Shown here piece by piece: positions 11,118 to 21,571 of a stretch of 64,000 bases of DNA. Source of the DNA: Cordylochernes scorpioides (Eukaryota; Arthropoda; Arachnida; Pseudoscorpiones; Chernetidae); assembly GCA_030710605.1 (NCBI GenBank), contig CP092876.1:58457252-58521251 (forward strand), written 5' to 3'. The first letter of the stretch is position 1. The number at the start of each line of letters is the position of its first letter. The notes under the pieces were generated by a model. The model saw nothing but the letters and a program-made list of their open reading frames with translations, did not search any database and was not told the DNA's origin. The position numbers and the translations under genes were made by a program.

Positions 11118-11670
11118 AAAATAATGAGGGTATATCCTGACCAGGAGCACATGTGCTTTTTAGATGGCAGAGCGCCATCTAGTGGAACAGAAATGAACTA
11201 AACATTGATTTAGCCTGTTCCCTGATATTTGGCCAACCCAATTTCTTGATAAATCAAGAAAAGCCAACCACGAACGCGTTTCGCGCTGTTGGCGCTCGTT
11301 AGCGTGGAGCAGGCTGTACTATTCCTGGTCAATATTTTTAATATCAACACCTGACCTTTTTATTTTCTATTCTTTTTTCATGTGTTAAGCGTAAAGTTTG
11401 GCCTTAAATACCCATTTCTTGGTATCTCAAGAAGCCTCTAGGACCAAAAATATTTTTGGTCGCAGTGGCACAGCCTGCTCCACGCTGACGAGCGCCAACA
11501 GCGCGAAACACGTTCGTGGATAGCTTTTCTTGATTTATTAAGAAAATGGGTTGGCCAAATATCAGGGAACAGGTTAAATCAATGTTTAGTTGATTTCTGT
11601 TCCACTAGATAGCGCTCTGCCATCTAAAAAGCACATGTGCTCCTGGTCTGGATATGCCTTCATTATTTTT
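11118..11670. mobile_element. Foldback element FB-C, complete copy (about 553 bp)
   Basis: Inverted arms run inward from 11118 and 11670: GGTATATCCTGACCAGGAGC, AGATGGCAGAGCGCCATCTA, CTGATATTTGGCCAACCC, TTGATAAATCAAGAAAAGCC, then CGAAACGCG. Each arm ends towards the centre in a structured block with a hammerhead-like core (see 11459-11520). No protein is encoded. Copies or parts: 42275-42370, 44600-45015, 37295-37445, 5890-5965. FB-B shares the CGAAACGCG..AGCTTTTCTTGAT segment, so FB-B and FB-C are related. Confidence 0.75.
11459..11520 (+). other. Hammerhead-ribozyme-like core within FB-C
   Basis: GTC (11459-11461) is followed by a potential stem, then CTGACGA (11485-11491), a perfect 4-bp stem GCGC-CAACA-GCGC (11492-11504) and GAAA (11505-11508). 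CTGANGA-stem II-GAAA plus an upstream NUH is the conserved hammerhead set. Stem I pairs imperfectly and stem III would be very short, so self-cleavage is not established. The mirrored arm near 11300 has CTAACGA, one core base off. Confidence 0.4.
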
Positions 11671-12725
11671 AATATCAACACCTGAATATTTTTATATATT
11701 TTTTTTCATAAATAGATATATTTCCGTCATTTCATGTCTTTATACGACAATAGACTTTGATCTTAGTCAAAAGGCTGAGAAGCAATATACGACTATAAAG
11801 AGTGTATCACCATCATCCGTTTGTTGAACGGTAGGCCAACGCTCTAGGAACATTTCTGTTAGGTAGCGGGAGTGTTGTTTGGGAACAGAATGGATAAAGA
11901 CCTGCCGAGGTAATGACCAAATAAAGACGACAGTCAGAAATACCCAAAGCAGGAGGGAGGCTGACAGCTAAATAAGCTGAGCTGGGACAGGCCACGGGGT
12001 GTAGAATTGCCAGCATTGGCTGAATTTGAGAATCCTGGGACTTGTGGCTCTCAAGTTACAAGGTCCAAAGTACCGCCGGTTTCACTCTGACATTAAATGG
12101 ACAAAGTTGGGACTAGGTTATAAACTAATGATACTGTAAGAAAACTGTTGTAACTATCCCAAATTCTATAAAAATAAGACTTTGTTTAAGTGCTATTTTT
12201 GAATTTATTTTTAAATTTTAAATGGTGAAGTTTATATCTTGAAAAAAAAATTTTTTTTTAAATCTTAACAGCTCCTTGCTAGAAAAATGTTCTTATTGCA
12301 AAAGGCGATGTAACAAATGGTTTAAACTTGTTTTTTAAATATTTTTTTGCTATGCAGAAAGAAGAATTTCTTAGTTGAAGAGCATACGAATTTGTTAATT
12401 TGTTTACAAACGGGCTTGAGAAAGTTAAATTTGAACCTATGAAAACATTGGGGGGGGGGGGGGGGGGAATTATAGAATTTTGAGAGCACATCGCATGATG
12501 TAATAAGCCAAAAAAGGTTTTAATGATACAAACACACAGTTGGATACCACTCCGCATCATTCAAGACTGCCACAATAAATTTCACTCAGATCACACTTTC
12601 CAAACTTTTTTCAAAAAATGTCCAGATTTAAATGGAAGTTCAACAACACAGTTGGATATGAAATACGTTGTTGAAAGATTATTATTTTGTGGTGTAACAT
12701 AATTTCTTTAAAGACATTATATATT
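11671..12725. other. Unassigned
   Basis: Apart from the homopolymer at 12450-12467, nothing is supported. Minus-strand frames (11813-12016, 12279-12560) lack any recognisable domain. Confidence 0.35.
12450..12467. repeat. Poly-G run, 18 bases
   Basis: An uninterrupted 18-G tract in otherwise AT-rich DNA. It could fold as a G-quadruplex and its length is prone to assembly error. Confidence 0.9.
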
Positions 12726-12769
12726 GTAATGCTGCTTGACCGGCATTCATATTTCTATGAAAATATATT

Positions 12770-12885
12770 GTAAGTCAACCAATAATTCCCAACGTTTTAG
12801 TGACACACTGTCACTCTCTCTCCTCAAGGGAATAAAGCCAGTCACTGAAACGTCGGAAGTTAAACTATTGGTTGACGTGGCTGTG
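12770..12885. repeat. Short inverted repeat with GAAACGTCGG motif
   Basis: GTCAACCAATAATTCCCAAC and GTTTTAGTGAC on the left mirror GTCACTGAAACGTCGG and ACTATTGGTTGAC on the right. The GAAACGTCGG arm resembles motifs in retroelement and Penelope-type 3' regions. Likely a small mobile-element relic. Confidence 0.45.
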
Positions 12886-13042
12886 TTTATTCTGAATCAA
12901 CTTCCTACTAACAAATTATCTTCAGATATATTGTAAGAATAAAGAGATTTGTAATCAACCGAAGTACTACACAAATCTCATCTAGATGTTTAATATGCAA
13001 ATTTAGGATCGATAATCATTTGGATATTTTATGTGAATAATT

Positions 13043-13266
13043 AGGGGGTCGGTGGTTTGTTTTCGACCGCTACGACCCGGGTTCGATTCCCGCATTGGGC
13101 ACTTTTTTATGATTGAAAAAAAAAAATGCTCCAATGATTCCCGATTCTTGCAAAAGTTCAACCCCACCAGCGAGTAACCAAACGGGGCTCTGACACATTT
13201 GTAAGTGCAAAGTCGAACTGCTTTTCACATGTGTAGACGTGTGGTGCACTTACAGCAAAAAAAAAG
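13043..13266 (+). mobile_element. tRNA-derived SINE, 3'-shortened copy
   Basis: The head has the RNA polymerase III B box GGGTTCGATTCC (13079-13090) and an A-box-like region upstream. The body carries TTGCAAAAGTTCAACCCCAC, AACCAAACGGGGCTCTG and TTTGTAAGTGCAAAGTCGAA. It is shared with 23268-23562 and 48375-48893 on the minus strand and, more weakly, 40925-41130. This copy ends in an A-rich run after CACTTACAG, short of the full family 3' end. Confidence 0.8.
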
Positions 13267-13458
13267 TAAATAATTGTTATGCATAATTACGGATCTTTTT
13301 TAAATAATGGAATACTGCCAAGTATTAGTTTTAGCGTATTCTTCTCCACCGCTCGCGTGATGTGTGTTTTGTTAGTCAAAATATTCTTACACAGAAATAC
13401 AAGTAGTAAGTACTTGTATGTACACTCTTTCTGGATAGAATTGTCCATGCTGAGAGAT

Positions 13459-14418
13459 GATCGCACACGCTTGTTCGGCGGTACAACTACTACAATAGGA
13501 AGGATACAAAGAAGATTAGCATGGCCCCTGCGCAATGATGACACGCAAAATTGTGGAGCGTTCTCTCTCTACACGCTTGTTCGGCGGTACAACTACTACA
13601 ATAGGAACGATAAAGAGAAGATCAGCATGGCCCCTGCGCAAGGATGACACGCAAAATTGTGGAGCGTTCTCTCTCTACACGCTTTTTCGGCGGTACAACT
13701 ACTACAATAGAAACGATACAGAGAAGATCAGCATGGCCCCTGCGCAAGGATGACACGCAAAATTGTGGAGCGTTCTCCCTCTACACGCTTGTTCGGCGTT
13801 ACATATATTACAATAGGAACGATACACAGAGAAGATTAGCATGGCCCCTGCGCAATGATGACACGCAAAATTGTGGAGCGTTCTCCCTCTACACGCTTGT
13901 TCGGCGGTACAACTACTACAATAGGAACGATAAAGAGAAGATCAGCATGGCCCCTGCGCAATGATGACACGCAAAATGGTGGAGCGTTCTCTCTCTACAC
14001 GCTTGTTCGGCGGTACAACTACTACAATAGGAACGACACAGAGAAGATTAGCATGGCCCCTGCGCAAGGATGACACGCAAAATTGTGGAGCGTTCTCTCT
14101 CTACACGCTTGTTCGGCGGTACAACTACTACAATAGGAACGATAAAGAGAAGATCAGCATGGCCCCTGCGCAATGATGACACGCAAAATTGTGGAGCGTT
14201 CTCTCTCTACACGCTTGTTCGGCGGTACAACTACTACAATAGGAACGACACAGAGAAGATTAGCATGGCCCCTGCGCAAGGATGACACGCAAAATTGTGG
14301 AGCGTTCTCTCTCTACACGCTTGTTCGGCGGTACACCTACTACAATAGGAACGATAAAGAGAAGATCAGCATGGCCCCTGCGCAAAGATGACACGCAAAA
14401 TTGTGAAGCGTTCCATGA
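13459..14418 (+). repeat. Tandem array of nine U6 snRNA-derived units
   Basis: Units start at 13465, 13571, 13677, 13783, 13891, 13997, 14103, 14209 and 14315: a 106-bp period (one is 108), about the length of U6. Each has the U6 5' hairpin region (ACGCTTGTTCGGCGGTAC), ACAATAGGAACGATA, the ACAGAGA box (AAAGAGA in alternating units), the AGC triad in TAGCATGG or CAGCATGG, CCCCTGCGCAA and TGACACGCAAAAT. Units join directly as GCGTTC-TCTCTCT-ACACGC; the last ends like genuine U6 (GAAGCGTTCCAT). No oligo-T terminator or upstream snRNA promoter is evident, so units are probably pseudogenes. Units 5-6 and 7-8 repeat as a dimer. Flanks share TCCATG[C/A]TGAGAGAT (13444-13458, 14412-14426), a possible target-site duplication. 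The 71-122-codon frames in the array are artefacts. Confidence 0.92.
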
Positions 14419-14594
14419 TGAGAGATTTGCGGGTTTCAGCCATTTAGAACCTAAAATTGAATTCGATAGAAGAGATCGTCATGTAATCATCTTCTGATTG
14501 GGTTACCTTGCTGCGACGTACATTTAGTTTACATTTATTCCTATAGATGATGATATATATTCTTGAGACCTTTCTCCCAAAGAATGATACACAG

Positions 14595-15025
14595 TGTAAC
14601 ATGCTTCGTATTTATTTATTTATTTATTTATTTATTTATGTAAAATATTTAATTATTCTTTGATTTTTCTTCATAGTTTAGCAATCGGCAACACTGTTGT
14701 ACTTTTTTTTTTTTTTTTTGGTAAATTTGCCTAATGTGAAAAAATCGCCCGAAACGCGTCCGTGGTTAGCTTTTCTTGATTAATCAAGAATGGATATTTG
14801 GCCAATTATGAAAATAAATAAAATCAACCAGAATAGTTTATATTTTTCCGATAGATGGCGCAAGCCATCAGTAACTTTCAGTTGCACGATAAGGAGATGC
14901 CTTTTTCATAAATTGGCATAAGTTTGTTGTAATTGAGTTAAATATTAAAACACAGAATATTGTGACTATCCCTTATTTCTAAATAGGAAACGTTACACAC
15001 AGAATCTATCTTTATCATAATTCTG
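14595..15025 (-). repeat. Dispersed repeat R1, inverted copy, with FB-B half
   Basis: Reverse complement of 9484-9905: GTAAAATATTTAATTATTC and GCAATCGGCAACAC on the left, CCTTATTTCTAAATAGGAAA on the right. The middle (14745-14915) is one FB-B arm (AGCTTTTCTTGATTAATCAA, then AGATGGCGCAAGCCATCAG). A (TATT)n microsatellite is at about 14611-14638. Confidence 0.6.
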
Positions 15026-15120
15026 TTTTGTAAATGAAGAAATTTAAACACAAATATTTCATTGTGAAATTTTTCATTTTATAATAGTGACTGAAAACAT
15101 TGAAAGAGTATATGTTATGT

Positions 15121-15221
15121 GTACACGCTTATTCGGCGGTACAACTACTAAAATTGGAACGATACAGAGAAGATCAGCATGGCCCCTGCCCCAGGATGAC
15201 AAGCAAAATGGTGAAAGAGTC
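15121..15221 (+). pseudogene. U6 snRNA-derived copy
   Basis: Single full-length U6-like sequence: ACGCTTATTCGGCGGTAC, AAAATTGGAACGATACAGAG (ACAGAGA box intact), AGATCAGCATGGCCCC (AGC triad intact), then degenerate CCCCAGGATGACAAGC and GGTGAAAGAG. No T-run follows the 3' end and the 3' domain is mutated, so it is most likely non-functional. TATATG lies just upstream, but I see no clear proximal sequence element. Confidence 0.75.
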
Positions 15222-15439
15222 TAAGTAAAGTTACAGATAGGTCAGTCACACATGTCACCAACACATGAGCCGCCCGGAAGTTCCGTTCAAAAGTCCCGGA
15301 TCTCCCCCTTCCTGTCCCCCTCCCCAAGCTTTGATCCCCACCGACATTTTATTTTCAAACCATCACGGCCCGCGCTAAACTCCTCCACTACGGCTTTGCT
15401 GAAAGGACCAAACAACGCTAAATTATTTCTGTCTTTGGA

Positions 15440-15905
15440 TCGGCCTTTTTAAACGGGATATTTTTAGCAGGCTTCTCAGTGCCTTGGGCGTTATGGGAAT
15501 TGCTGCTGCCGTTAGCTTTTAGGCCGTTTTGGTCGGATTTTTTACTGCTGCAGCGTTGGGCTTTGTAGCTGTTGCTGCCACAGACCTTTTGCTAACAATA
15601 CATACATTTATATTGTAAGCTCGGGCTTCTTTGCAGTCCTCTTTTCTGCTACTGACTTTTAAGGCTTAGTGGTCTTCTTTGTGGATTTTTTAGAATAGTC
15701 CTTTTCGCATTCATCGATGCCTTAAGGGTTTTAGGAATAGTTAATACCTCGTTTTTTTGATCTGCCTTGATTTCTTGGCTGTTGAAACGAAGGACTTCTT
15801 AGCTGTAGCGACTTGGGCTTATCAGTCATCTCTGCTCTACTTTTTAGGCTTGCCATCCTTGTTTAGAGTCTTGACAGCAGCTGACACTTTTCAAAAGTGA
15901 AACCA
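15440..15905 (-). pseudogene. Lysine/alanine-rich relic, possibly histone H1 tail
   Basis: Minus-strand translation in shifting frames gives short basic runs such as KKSTKKTTKP, AEKRTAKKPE, VATATKPNAAAVKNPTKTA and RPKRPK, interrupted by stops. This composition and the reading-frame drift suit a decayed histone H1 carboxy-terminal tail. The globular domain, the decisive part, is not seen. It could also be an unrelated lysine-rich protein or chance. Confidence 0.3.
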
Positions 15906-17064
15906 ACATAGCGGGGGCGAGAGATGGTCTGTAGCAATAAGTGGGTAGGAAACTATTTATAATTGTATTTTAACAAAGTTGGAGGTGTATGCTTGCACAG
16001 GCTACATACCCTGTAAAATAAAAATACTCATATATGTATAAATAGACGGGAATCTATCGATCTTATTTGTGATCTAGAAGTCACAGCACCAACATGGCAA
16101 GTTAGCGAAGGCATTATCGTGCTTACTTCTTTTGAATAAAACTGGATATAAGTTTAGGTCCTAGTTTCTGACAGATTTGACTTACGCATTGTGACGACTC
16201 CAGTCACCGACCTTTCAGGCAAAAGTTTAAACTTTTTAAAATGAGTGTTATCATTAAACCCTCCCATTAATAGTTTATAATCTTTACATATGTGCCTCGG
16301 CCTGCCACTGAGTAGTGCTTCCAGTGTTAATGACAAAGGCAGATGCATTCTACTTCACCCACACCATCAAAAGTCTTAAGCTCTAAAAGCTTGATACCGT
16401 AATATGATTGAGTGGAGATAAGAAAGAAGAAGACATATGTGCCATTAGTGGTTTTTATTTACTCGCATATATTCACTTCAATTATATATTAATAAATCTC
16501 TCTATCTCTCTTTCGTCTGCCAAATCATCCATAAACAGGTTCTTTCTGAGCCTTGAGATGAAGGGAGAACGTGACTTACTGTCTGGAGGAGGACTGTCGT
16601 TGGGAGAGTCTCCTGGACTTTACATAACTGTATATAGTTTACTCTTTTAGTTTATCTTTTTTACTATTTTTTAATTATCTCTCTTTTTAATATATTTTAT
16701 TTTATCTGTGCTACCACATTGTGTGTATGACTTGATTGATGTCAATAAAATATTTTAAAATCTCAATCTCTATCTCTTTCTTTTATCCACATTATCATTT
16801 TTATATTTTAAAAGATCATTTTCTAATTGATTTATCTATTTTAAATTTTCAATTCACCTTGTTTTTCATATTTTGTAAATCCATTTAATAATCGACATTT
16901 ATATTTGGATTATTATAGTTGACCTATTTAGGAAGTGTTTTAAACTCCTCTTTTATTTTTTTGATTCGAAACATTTATGAGAAGTTCAGTCAAATTCTGT
17001 GAGAACAGAATTCTAATTACAATGTATTATATACACACAAAGTCCTTTATTCTTAGTCTTATAC
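15906..17064. other. Unassigned
   Basis: No supported gene. An 80-codon frame (16408-16650) is followed by AATAAAATATT near 16743, which could be a transcript end, but no protein family is recognised. Confidence 0.35.
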
Positions 17065-17250
17065 ATAAGGTTGTCCTAAAAGTTCGTAATTTTCTTAAAA
17101 CGTTGTTTTTCTTATTGGCGAATAATATTATTACGGCAAATACATAATAAAATTACTTTATACATAATACAAAGACATTATACATAACGGTGAATAATAT
17201 TTGTATTTCAATTTTTTGCAAGTGTTTACGAACTTTTGGGACAACCTTAT
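17065..17250. mobile_element. Mariner-type MITE, 186 bp, uninterrupted
   Basis: ATAAGGTTGTCCTAAAAGTT at the left and the complement AACTTTTGGGACAACCTTAT at the right, with TA at both ends. The interior (AAGACATTATACATAACGG) identifies the same family as 10312-10648 and 45660-46580. This is the reference copy for reading the nested ones. Confidence 0.75.
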
Positions 17251-18089
17251 ATATGGATTCGTCACTCTCTCTATCTCTCTGGAAAGGAAAATAATTTAGA
17301 CAAAAGTAAAAGCTCTTTACACATTTAATTATAAATATAATGTCATTTATATATAAAGGAAAAGCTATTTTTGAAGAAAGAGTCTCATTCACGGCCCACA
17401 TTCTCAAGTATTATAATTCGATAGGTCTAAGGAAGTGTTCCGCCAAGTTTCTCCAAACATTATTGGATTTGAATCAATCTCGGAGTCGATCCCATTTTAG
17501 AAGAGGAAGTCGAACTCATTTATCAGCAACGACTTTAAAATGTCTTGGAGGGAATGGAGGACATTGTGCGATGGAGATTTCTACCCCGTCGGGTGGGTTT
17601 ATTAAGACGGTTGGAGAAGTCTAAAATTGTTTTTATTTGTTCATACACTCTGTGATATTTTCTCTCAAAATTAATGTGAGGTCCGAACATTGAATAGAGA
17701 TCTATTAACAATTCTTATTAGATATTGATATTTGTATAGATTTTCAAGGTTCTACAGCTCCGGCTAACAAAGAGAAAAATTTGATAGTGTTTGAAGTTTA
17801 CCCAGATATATTCCAGGCTTTATTGTACACATTAAATACGTACGAATGTCACTGGGAGTTGATGCTTTGAAATTAACACTCATATTGTAATTTAGAATAT
17901 TAAAATTGGACAACAACCCCATGCAAGCTGAGATAGGCCGTCAACACACACGACATGTCGCAGGACCAATTACTGCTGACGTAACTCGGCGTCCGCGCCA
18001 AGTCCGCGCTAATTTTTGGAACCGCGGGACTCCAAGGACATATATTTGGGGAATCGCTCCTGTCATCTTTCTTTTGTCGGTCCTTGCTC
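17251..18089. other. Unassigned
   Basis: A 94-codon frame (17340-17624) has no recognisable domain. The frame from 17906 is carried mainly by the minisatellite that follows. Confidence 0.35.
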
Positions 18090-18413
18090 CAGGGGAACCT
18101 GCTCCTGAACTTTCATGTCATCTCTTACCGAAGGGGAACTGCTCCTGGCCTCCCATGTCAGCTCTTACCGCAGGAGAACTGCTCCTGGCCCCTCATGTCA
18201 GCTCTTACTTTAGGATAACTGCTCCTGGCCTTCTACGTCGGCTCATACCGCAGAAGAACTGCTTCTGGCCTCCCATGTCGGCTCTTACTTCAGGAGAACT
18301 GCTCCTGGCCTCTTATGTCGGCTCTTACTTCAGGAGAACTGCTCCTGGCCTCCCATGTCGGCTCTTACTGCAGGAGAACTGCTCCTGGCCTCTCATGTCG
18401 GCTCTTACTCCCT
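18090..18413. repeat. Minisatellite, 40-bp period, about 8 units
   Basis: Unit: GCTCCTGGCCTCCCATGTCG, then GCTCTTACTTCAGGAGAACT (18301 to 18341). Each unit junction contains CAGGAG-AACTG-CTCCTG, a perfect 6-bp inverted repeat able to form a hairpin. The 171-codon frame across it is a repeat artefact. Confidence 0.92.
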
Positions 18414-19500
18414 ATAAGTAATTAAAAAAATGTTTTGCATTATTTGTAGGCAGACAGAACGACAGACATGTGAGAGCAAGTTAAATAAAATATTTTTAAA
18501 ACGTTTTTGTTTAGAAAGGAAAGACAAGATATTTTATACACCATTTTACAATCTAAATACACGAGAGCGATTCGTTTTTAAAAATTTTAAATCTCATTAT
18601 AGAACTTAACTCTTAAACTAGAGAAATACATGTTGCTCGAATAAGAGAAATTTCATGCATTTTTATAATTGTGTGCGTATAGTTATAATAGTTACGGGCA
18701 ATAAAAAAAGACATTTAAGTGTTTATTTAACCAAATGGTTTGGGTAGAGCCTCTAAATATTTATCGCCCGTCATATTTCAGGCCGCCGCTATTGTTGCTT
18801 GCTTTCTATTAGCAGCGTGTGTCTCACGTGTGTTCCACACTTTACATTGAAGATTAGGAGGCGTGCGCGAGAGGATCATAACCTGCGTGTGTAAGTCCAG
18901 GTCGCGTGCCCCTGTGAGGAATAAAACCGCAATTAAACCTTGATGAAGCTCCGGAATTTTTCTTCCTTCTCCCCTTTTTGGCATCGATTCTCTCTTCCTT
19001 GAATATTCTAATGTTTCTCTCCTGTTCTCTTTATTTCCTTAATATTTTTCAGGATTTTTTTTTTCTGAATGTCCTTTCTTCCGCGGTTTGTCTAGAGTTC
19101 TGTTTCTTACCCTAACCTCCCCTCCTGTTTTTGTTAAATATTTCCCCAGCGTTTATTCAAGGTATCATTTATTAAATACCCGAAGTCATATTTTTTGTTA
19201 CGCGCATGACTCCCTATTTAAATAAAATTTATTAACATCTTAAGAAAAAAGGCATCTCTTGATCGCGAACAACTGAAAGTTTCTGATTACTTGTGCGTCA
19301 CTATTAACATCTGGTAAAGCACACGCACAAATTTATGAGAGATACATCCAGGGGGAACAAAGTGACTATGTACCATTACATACAGTCAAGGAGGTTCTCT
19401 CAACGACAAAGAATCTTCTCCAGACGATAATCTCGCTCGCTCAATCCTGCGTCCCTTGGGTTTTGAAATTATTATGTCAGTACGGGCGGTATTGTACCGC
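18414..19500. other. Unassigned, with FB-B fragment
   Basis: 19239-19300 retains TTAAGAAAAAAGGCATCTC and a decayed continuation of FB-B. The last 200 bases may be the end of the internal region of the LTR element that follows. Confidence 0.35.
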
Positions 19501-19821
19501 TAAGAAAGGGAGGATGTTAGCCTAACGCCCGGAGAGAAGATCATCCTCGCAGAGTTCCTCGACCGTGTAATAGCGAGTGTTGGGGACCACTATATAAGAC
19601 AGAAGCTGTCAGGGCGGCTTGTGTAACTGAAGAATTCCAGACGTCTTTTCAGTGAGGGATCAGTCTGCTATATATATCCAAATTCAATTTTGATGTTTTT
19701 AATTTTTGTAAATATTTTTGTTATTATTGTTGACTGAGTGTCAATATAGTTAAGATTATTGTCAATTGTCTCCAGACGATAATCAAAGGATCTTCGTTAA
19801 CCCCTCTCACCTCAAATCTCA
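19501..19821 (+). mobile_element. Gypsy-type 3' LTR with polypurine tract
   Basis: AAGAAAGGGAGGA (19502-19514), a polypurine tract, directly precedes TGTTAGCCTAACGCCC (19515), the usual arrangement at a 3' LTR. Inside are TATATAAGAC at about 19591, a plausible core promoter, and an AT-rich 3' part. The right end near 19821 is uncertain. TTTGGTGACG shortly after resembles a tRNA-Trp-type primer binding site. No reverse transcriptase is nearby. Confidence 0.5.
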
Positions 19822-19869
19822 GGCGTTTGGTGACGTTTTATTATTATTCGTTTATGTACTCCTGTAGAC

Positions 19870-19990
19870 AATTGACAATATAAACATATTTTATTGATTC
19901 TTCTAATCAATTATTACAAAGGTGGAAAAAATATATAATAAAATAGTAAATAAAGGGTAGATAAAATGTAGGGGAATATATATAGTTGTG
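19870..19990 (+). repeat. Dispersed repeat shared with 45293-45395
   Basis: TTGATTCTTCTAATCAATTA, then ACAAAGGTGGAAAAA, AATAAAATAGTAAATAAAGG and ATGTAGGGGAATATAT match 45293-45395 in the same orientation with few differences. Element type unknown. Confidence 0.6.
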
Positions 19991-20524
19991 TATATGTACA
20001 AATTTCCTCAGTAAGTGAGGCTTCCCCACCTTGAGAGAGTTCTCCTCCAGACAAGGTCTTCACTCCTCAGTTCCACACCGAGGAAGTACCTATGTATGTA
20101 CTTCTGGAGAAATATAGGGATGTCTGAAAGTTTGAGATTACATTAATAAAAACAAACCCATCTCTACAGAAACCTGTTGTATTATTTTAATCTATATTTA
20201 TGAGATTTAAATCAAGTAAATACAATTATCGTTCCCCTCCGCTTTTATTTTGATTCATATAAATTTAATGTTCATTGGCGATAGGCTGAAATATTTATAC
20301 CTTTTCTTTTTTTAAATGTGAATTTTGAGAAAATATTTTGAGAATTTATTTTTAAAAATTAATTTTCAGTCATGAGTTCTAAATAGAATGCGCTGCTAAG
20401 CTAGCGTCTATTCTTGGATTAGTGGGAGGGGTGAAGGCGATGGGGGATATATATGTGTTGTATTTGACCACAATCTCTTGTCAACTTCTAGCTGCAGTCC
20501 AATACTGTTTGGAATAATATTAAA

Positions 20525-20950
20525 AACTAGTGAATGTACCCAGCTTCGTCCGGTTTTTACCCGAGTAAAAGTTTGCTTAACGAACATTTGTTAAAACGAT
20601 TCTAGCAAACATCCAATCCCTACTGAATCTATACTTGTCAAAATAAGTAGAATAAACATGCTTCTTCGCTTGTGATATTAAACAATATTGCAAACGAATT
20701 TCAATTGAAAAATAATTTTGTAATTATTAAATATCATCATGAAATGAATGATATTTGATGATTGATGGTGAACTTTATCTTAGTAGTGCTAGAACCCCAA
20801 CTCTGATTATCAATTTTTTTTTTTTAATTCAAAAACCTTCCCGAGGATATACCTAATAATTTCCCAAATTTTTACGGCGATTGGATGTATGGTTTTTGAA
20901 TCTATCGAGTATACATACAGACACACATTCATTTATATATATAGATTGAT
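20525..20950 (+). mobile_element. RTE-like LINE or SINE 3' end
   Basis: The segment starts with GTACCCAGCTTCGTCCGG and ends GATTGGATGTATGGTTTTTG, ACATACAGACACACATTC, ATATATAGATTG. This resembles 3' ends of RTE-clade elements in animals, with a short (ATAT)n tail. No coding sequence remains. Confidence 0.45.
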
Positions 20951-21348
20951 CACAAAATGAAAAGAAATATATGAATTAGTCCATTCCCTACCATCCTGGC
21001 GTCAGAAAAGCACAATAATTTGAAAATAAATAAATATATCATTTATATTGGTGATTGTATTTGTATTTGCTAATATGAAGTCAAAATATATATCTTTGGA
21101 AGATAAATGTTACTGAGGTAATCAGTGGTGATCAAAGATGTTCAGTAATTTCATTCAGTTTTCTTGTACAATAATTTTTAAAATTTTAAAATGGCGTTTC
21201 AACATATAGAAGAACTTACATTTATAAATGACCTATAAGCTTATCTCCATAGGTTCGCTAAACATCCCCAAGCTGCCTTCAATAGAAAATGCAGGGTATA
21301 TAAGATCCAATACAATAGTAGAGCGGTCTGGAGATTAATTTGGCGAAA
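20951..21348. other. Unassigned AT-rich spacer
   Basis: Nothing recognised. Confidence 0.35.
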
Positions 21349-21440
21349 TTGCTGAGAGGGTTCACTACTGATGAGCTAAGTCCTTTCATTCAATAATTTT
21401 AATCATTGCAGTAAGGTCTGTAGAGATAAAAAGAAACACA
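21349..21440 (+). repeat. FB-E foldback, single arm
   Basis: GCTGAGAGGGTTCACTACTG, ATGAGCTAAGTCC, then ATCATTGCAGTAAGGTCTGT match the right arm of the complete FB-E at 43869-44242 (reverse complemented). The ATTGCAGTAAGG stretch is also similar to FB-D. Confidence 0.55.
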
Positions 21441-21571
21441 TTGCCACAATATTAATTGTTGCTGATTATTTATAGAGGAACTATATACGTCCTGTTTAAT
21501 ATTTTCATTAAATGTGTAAAAATAAAAAGATAAGAGCATATCAGATAATATATATCAAATAAATGCTACAT

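Noticed and set aside
13060-13100. tRNA gene with a B box
   Set aside because: Same head is found on SINE copies at 23268 and 48375 with a shared non-tRNA body; the cloverleaf is incomplete.
13279-14497. Series of overlapping 71-122-codon frames starting MTRKIVERS
   Set aside because: They are translations of the U6-derived 106-bp repeat; each repeats in register with the array and has no protein-like constraint.
17906-18421. 171-codon frame with repeated ELLLAS-type segments
   Set aside because: Driven by the 40-bp minisatellite; no start context or family.
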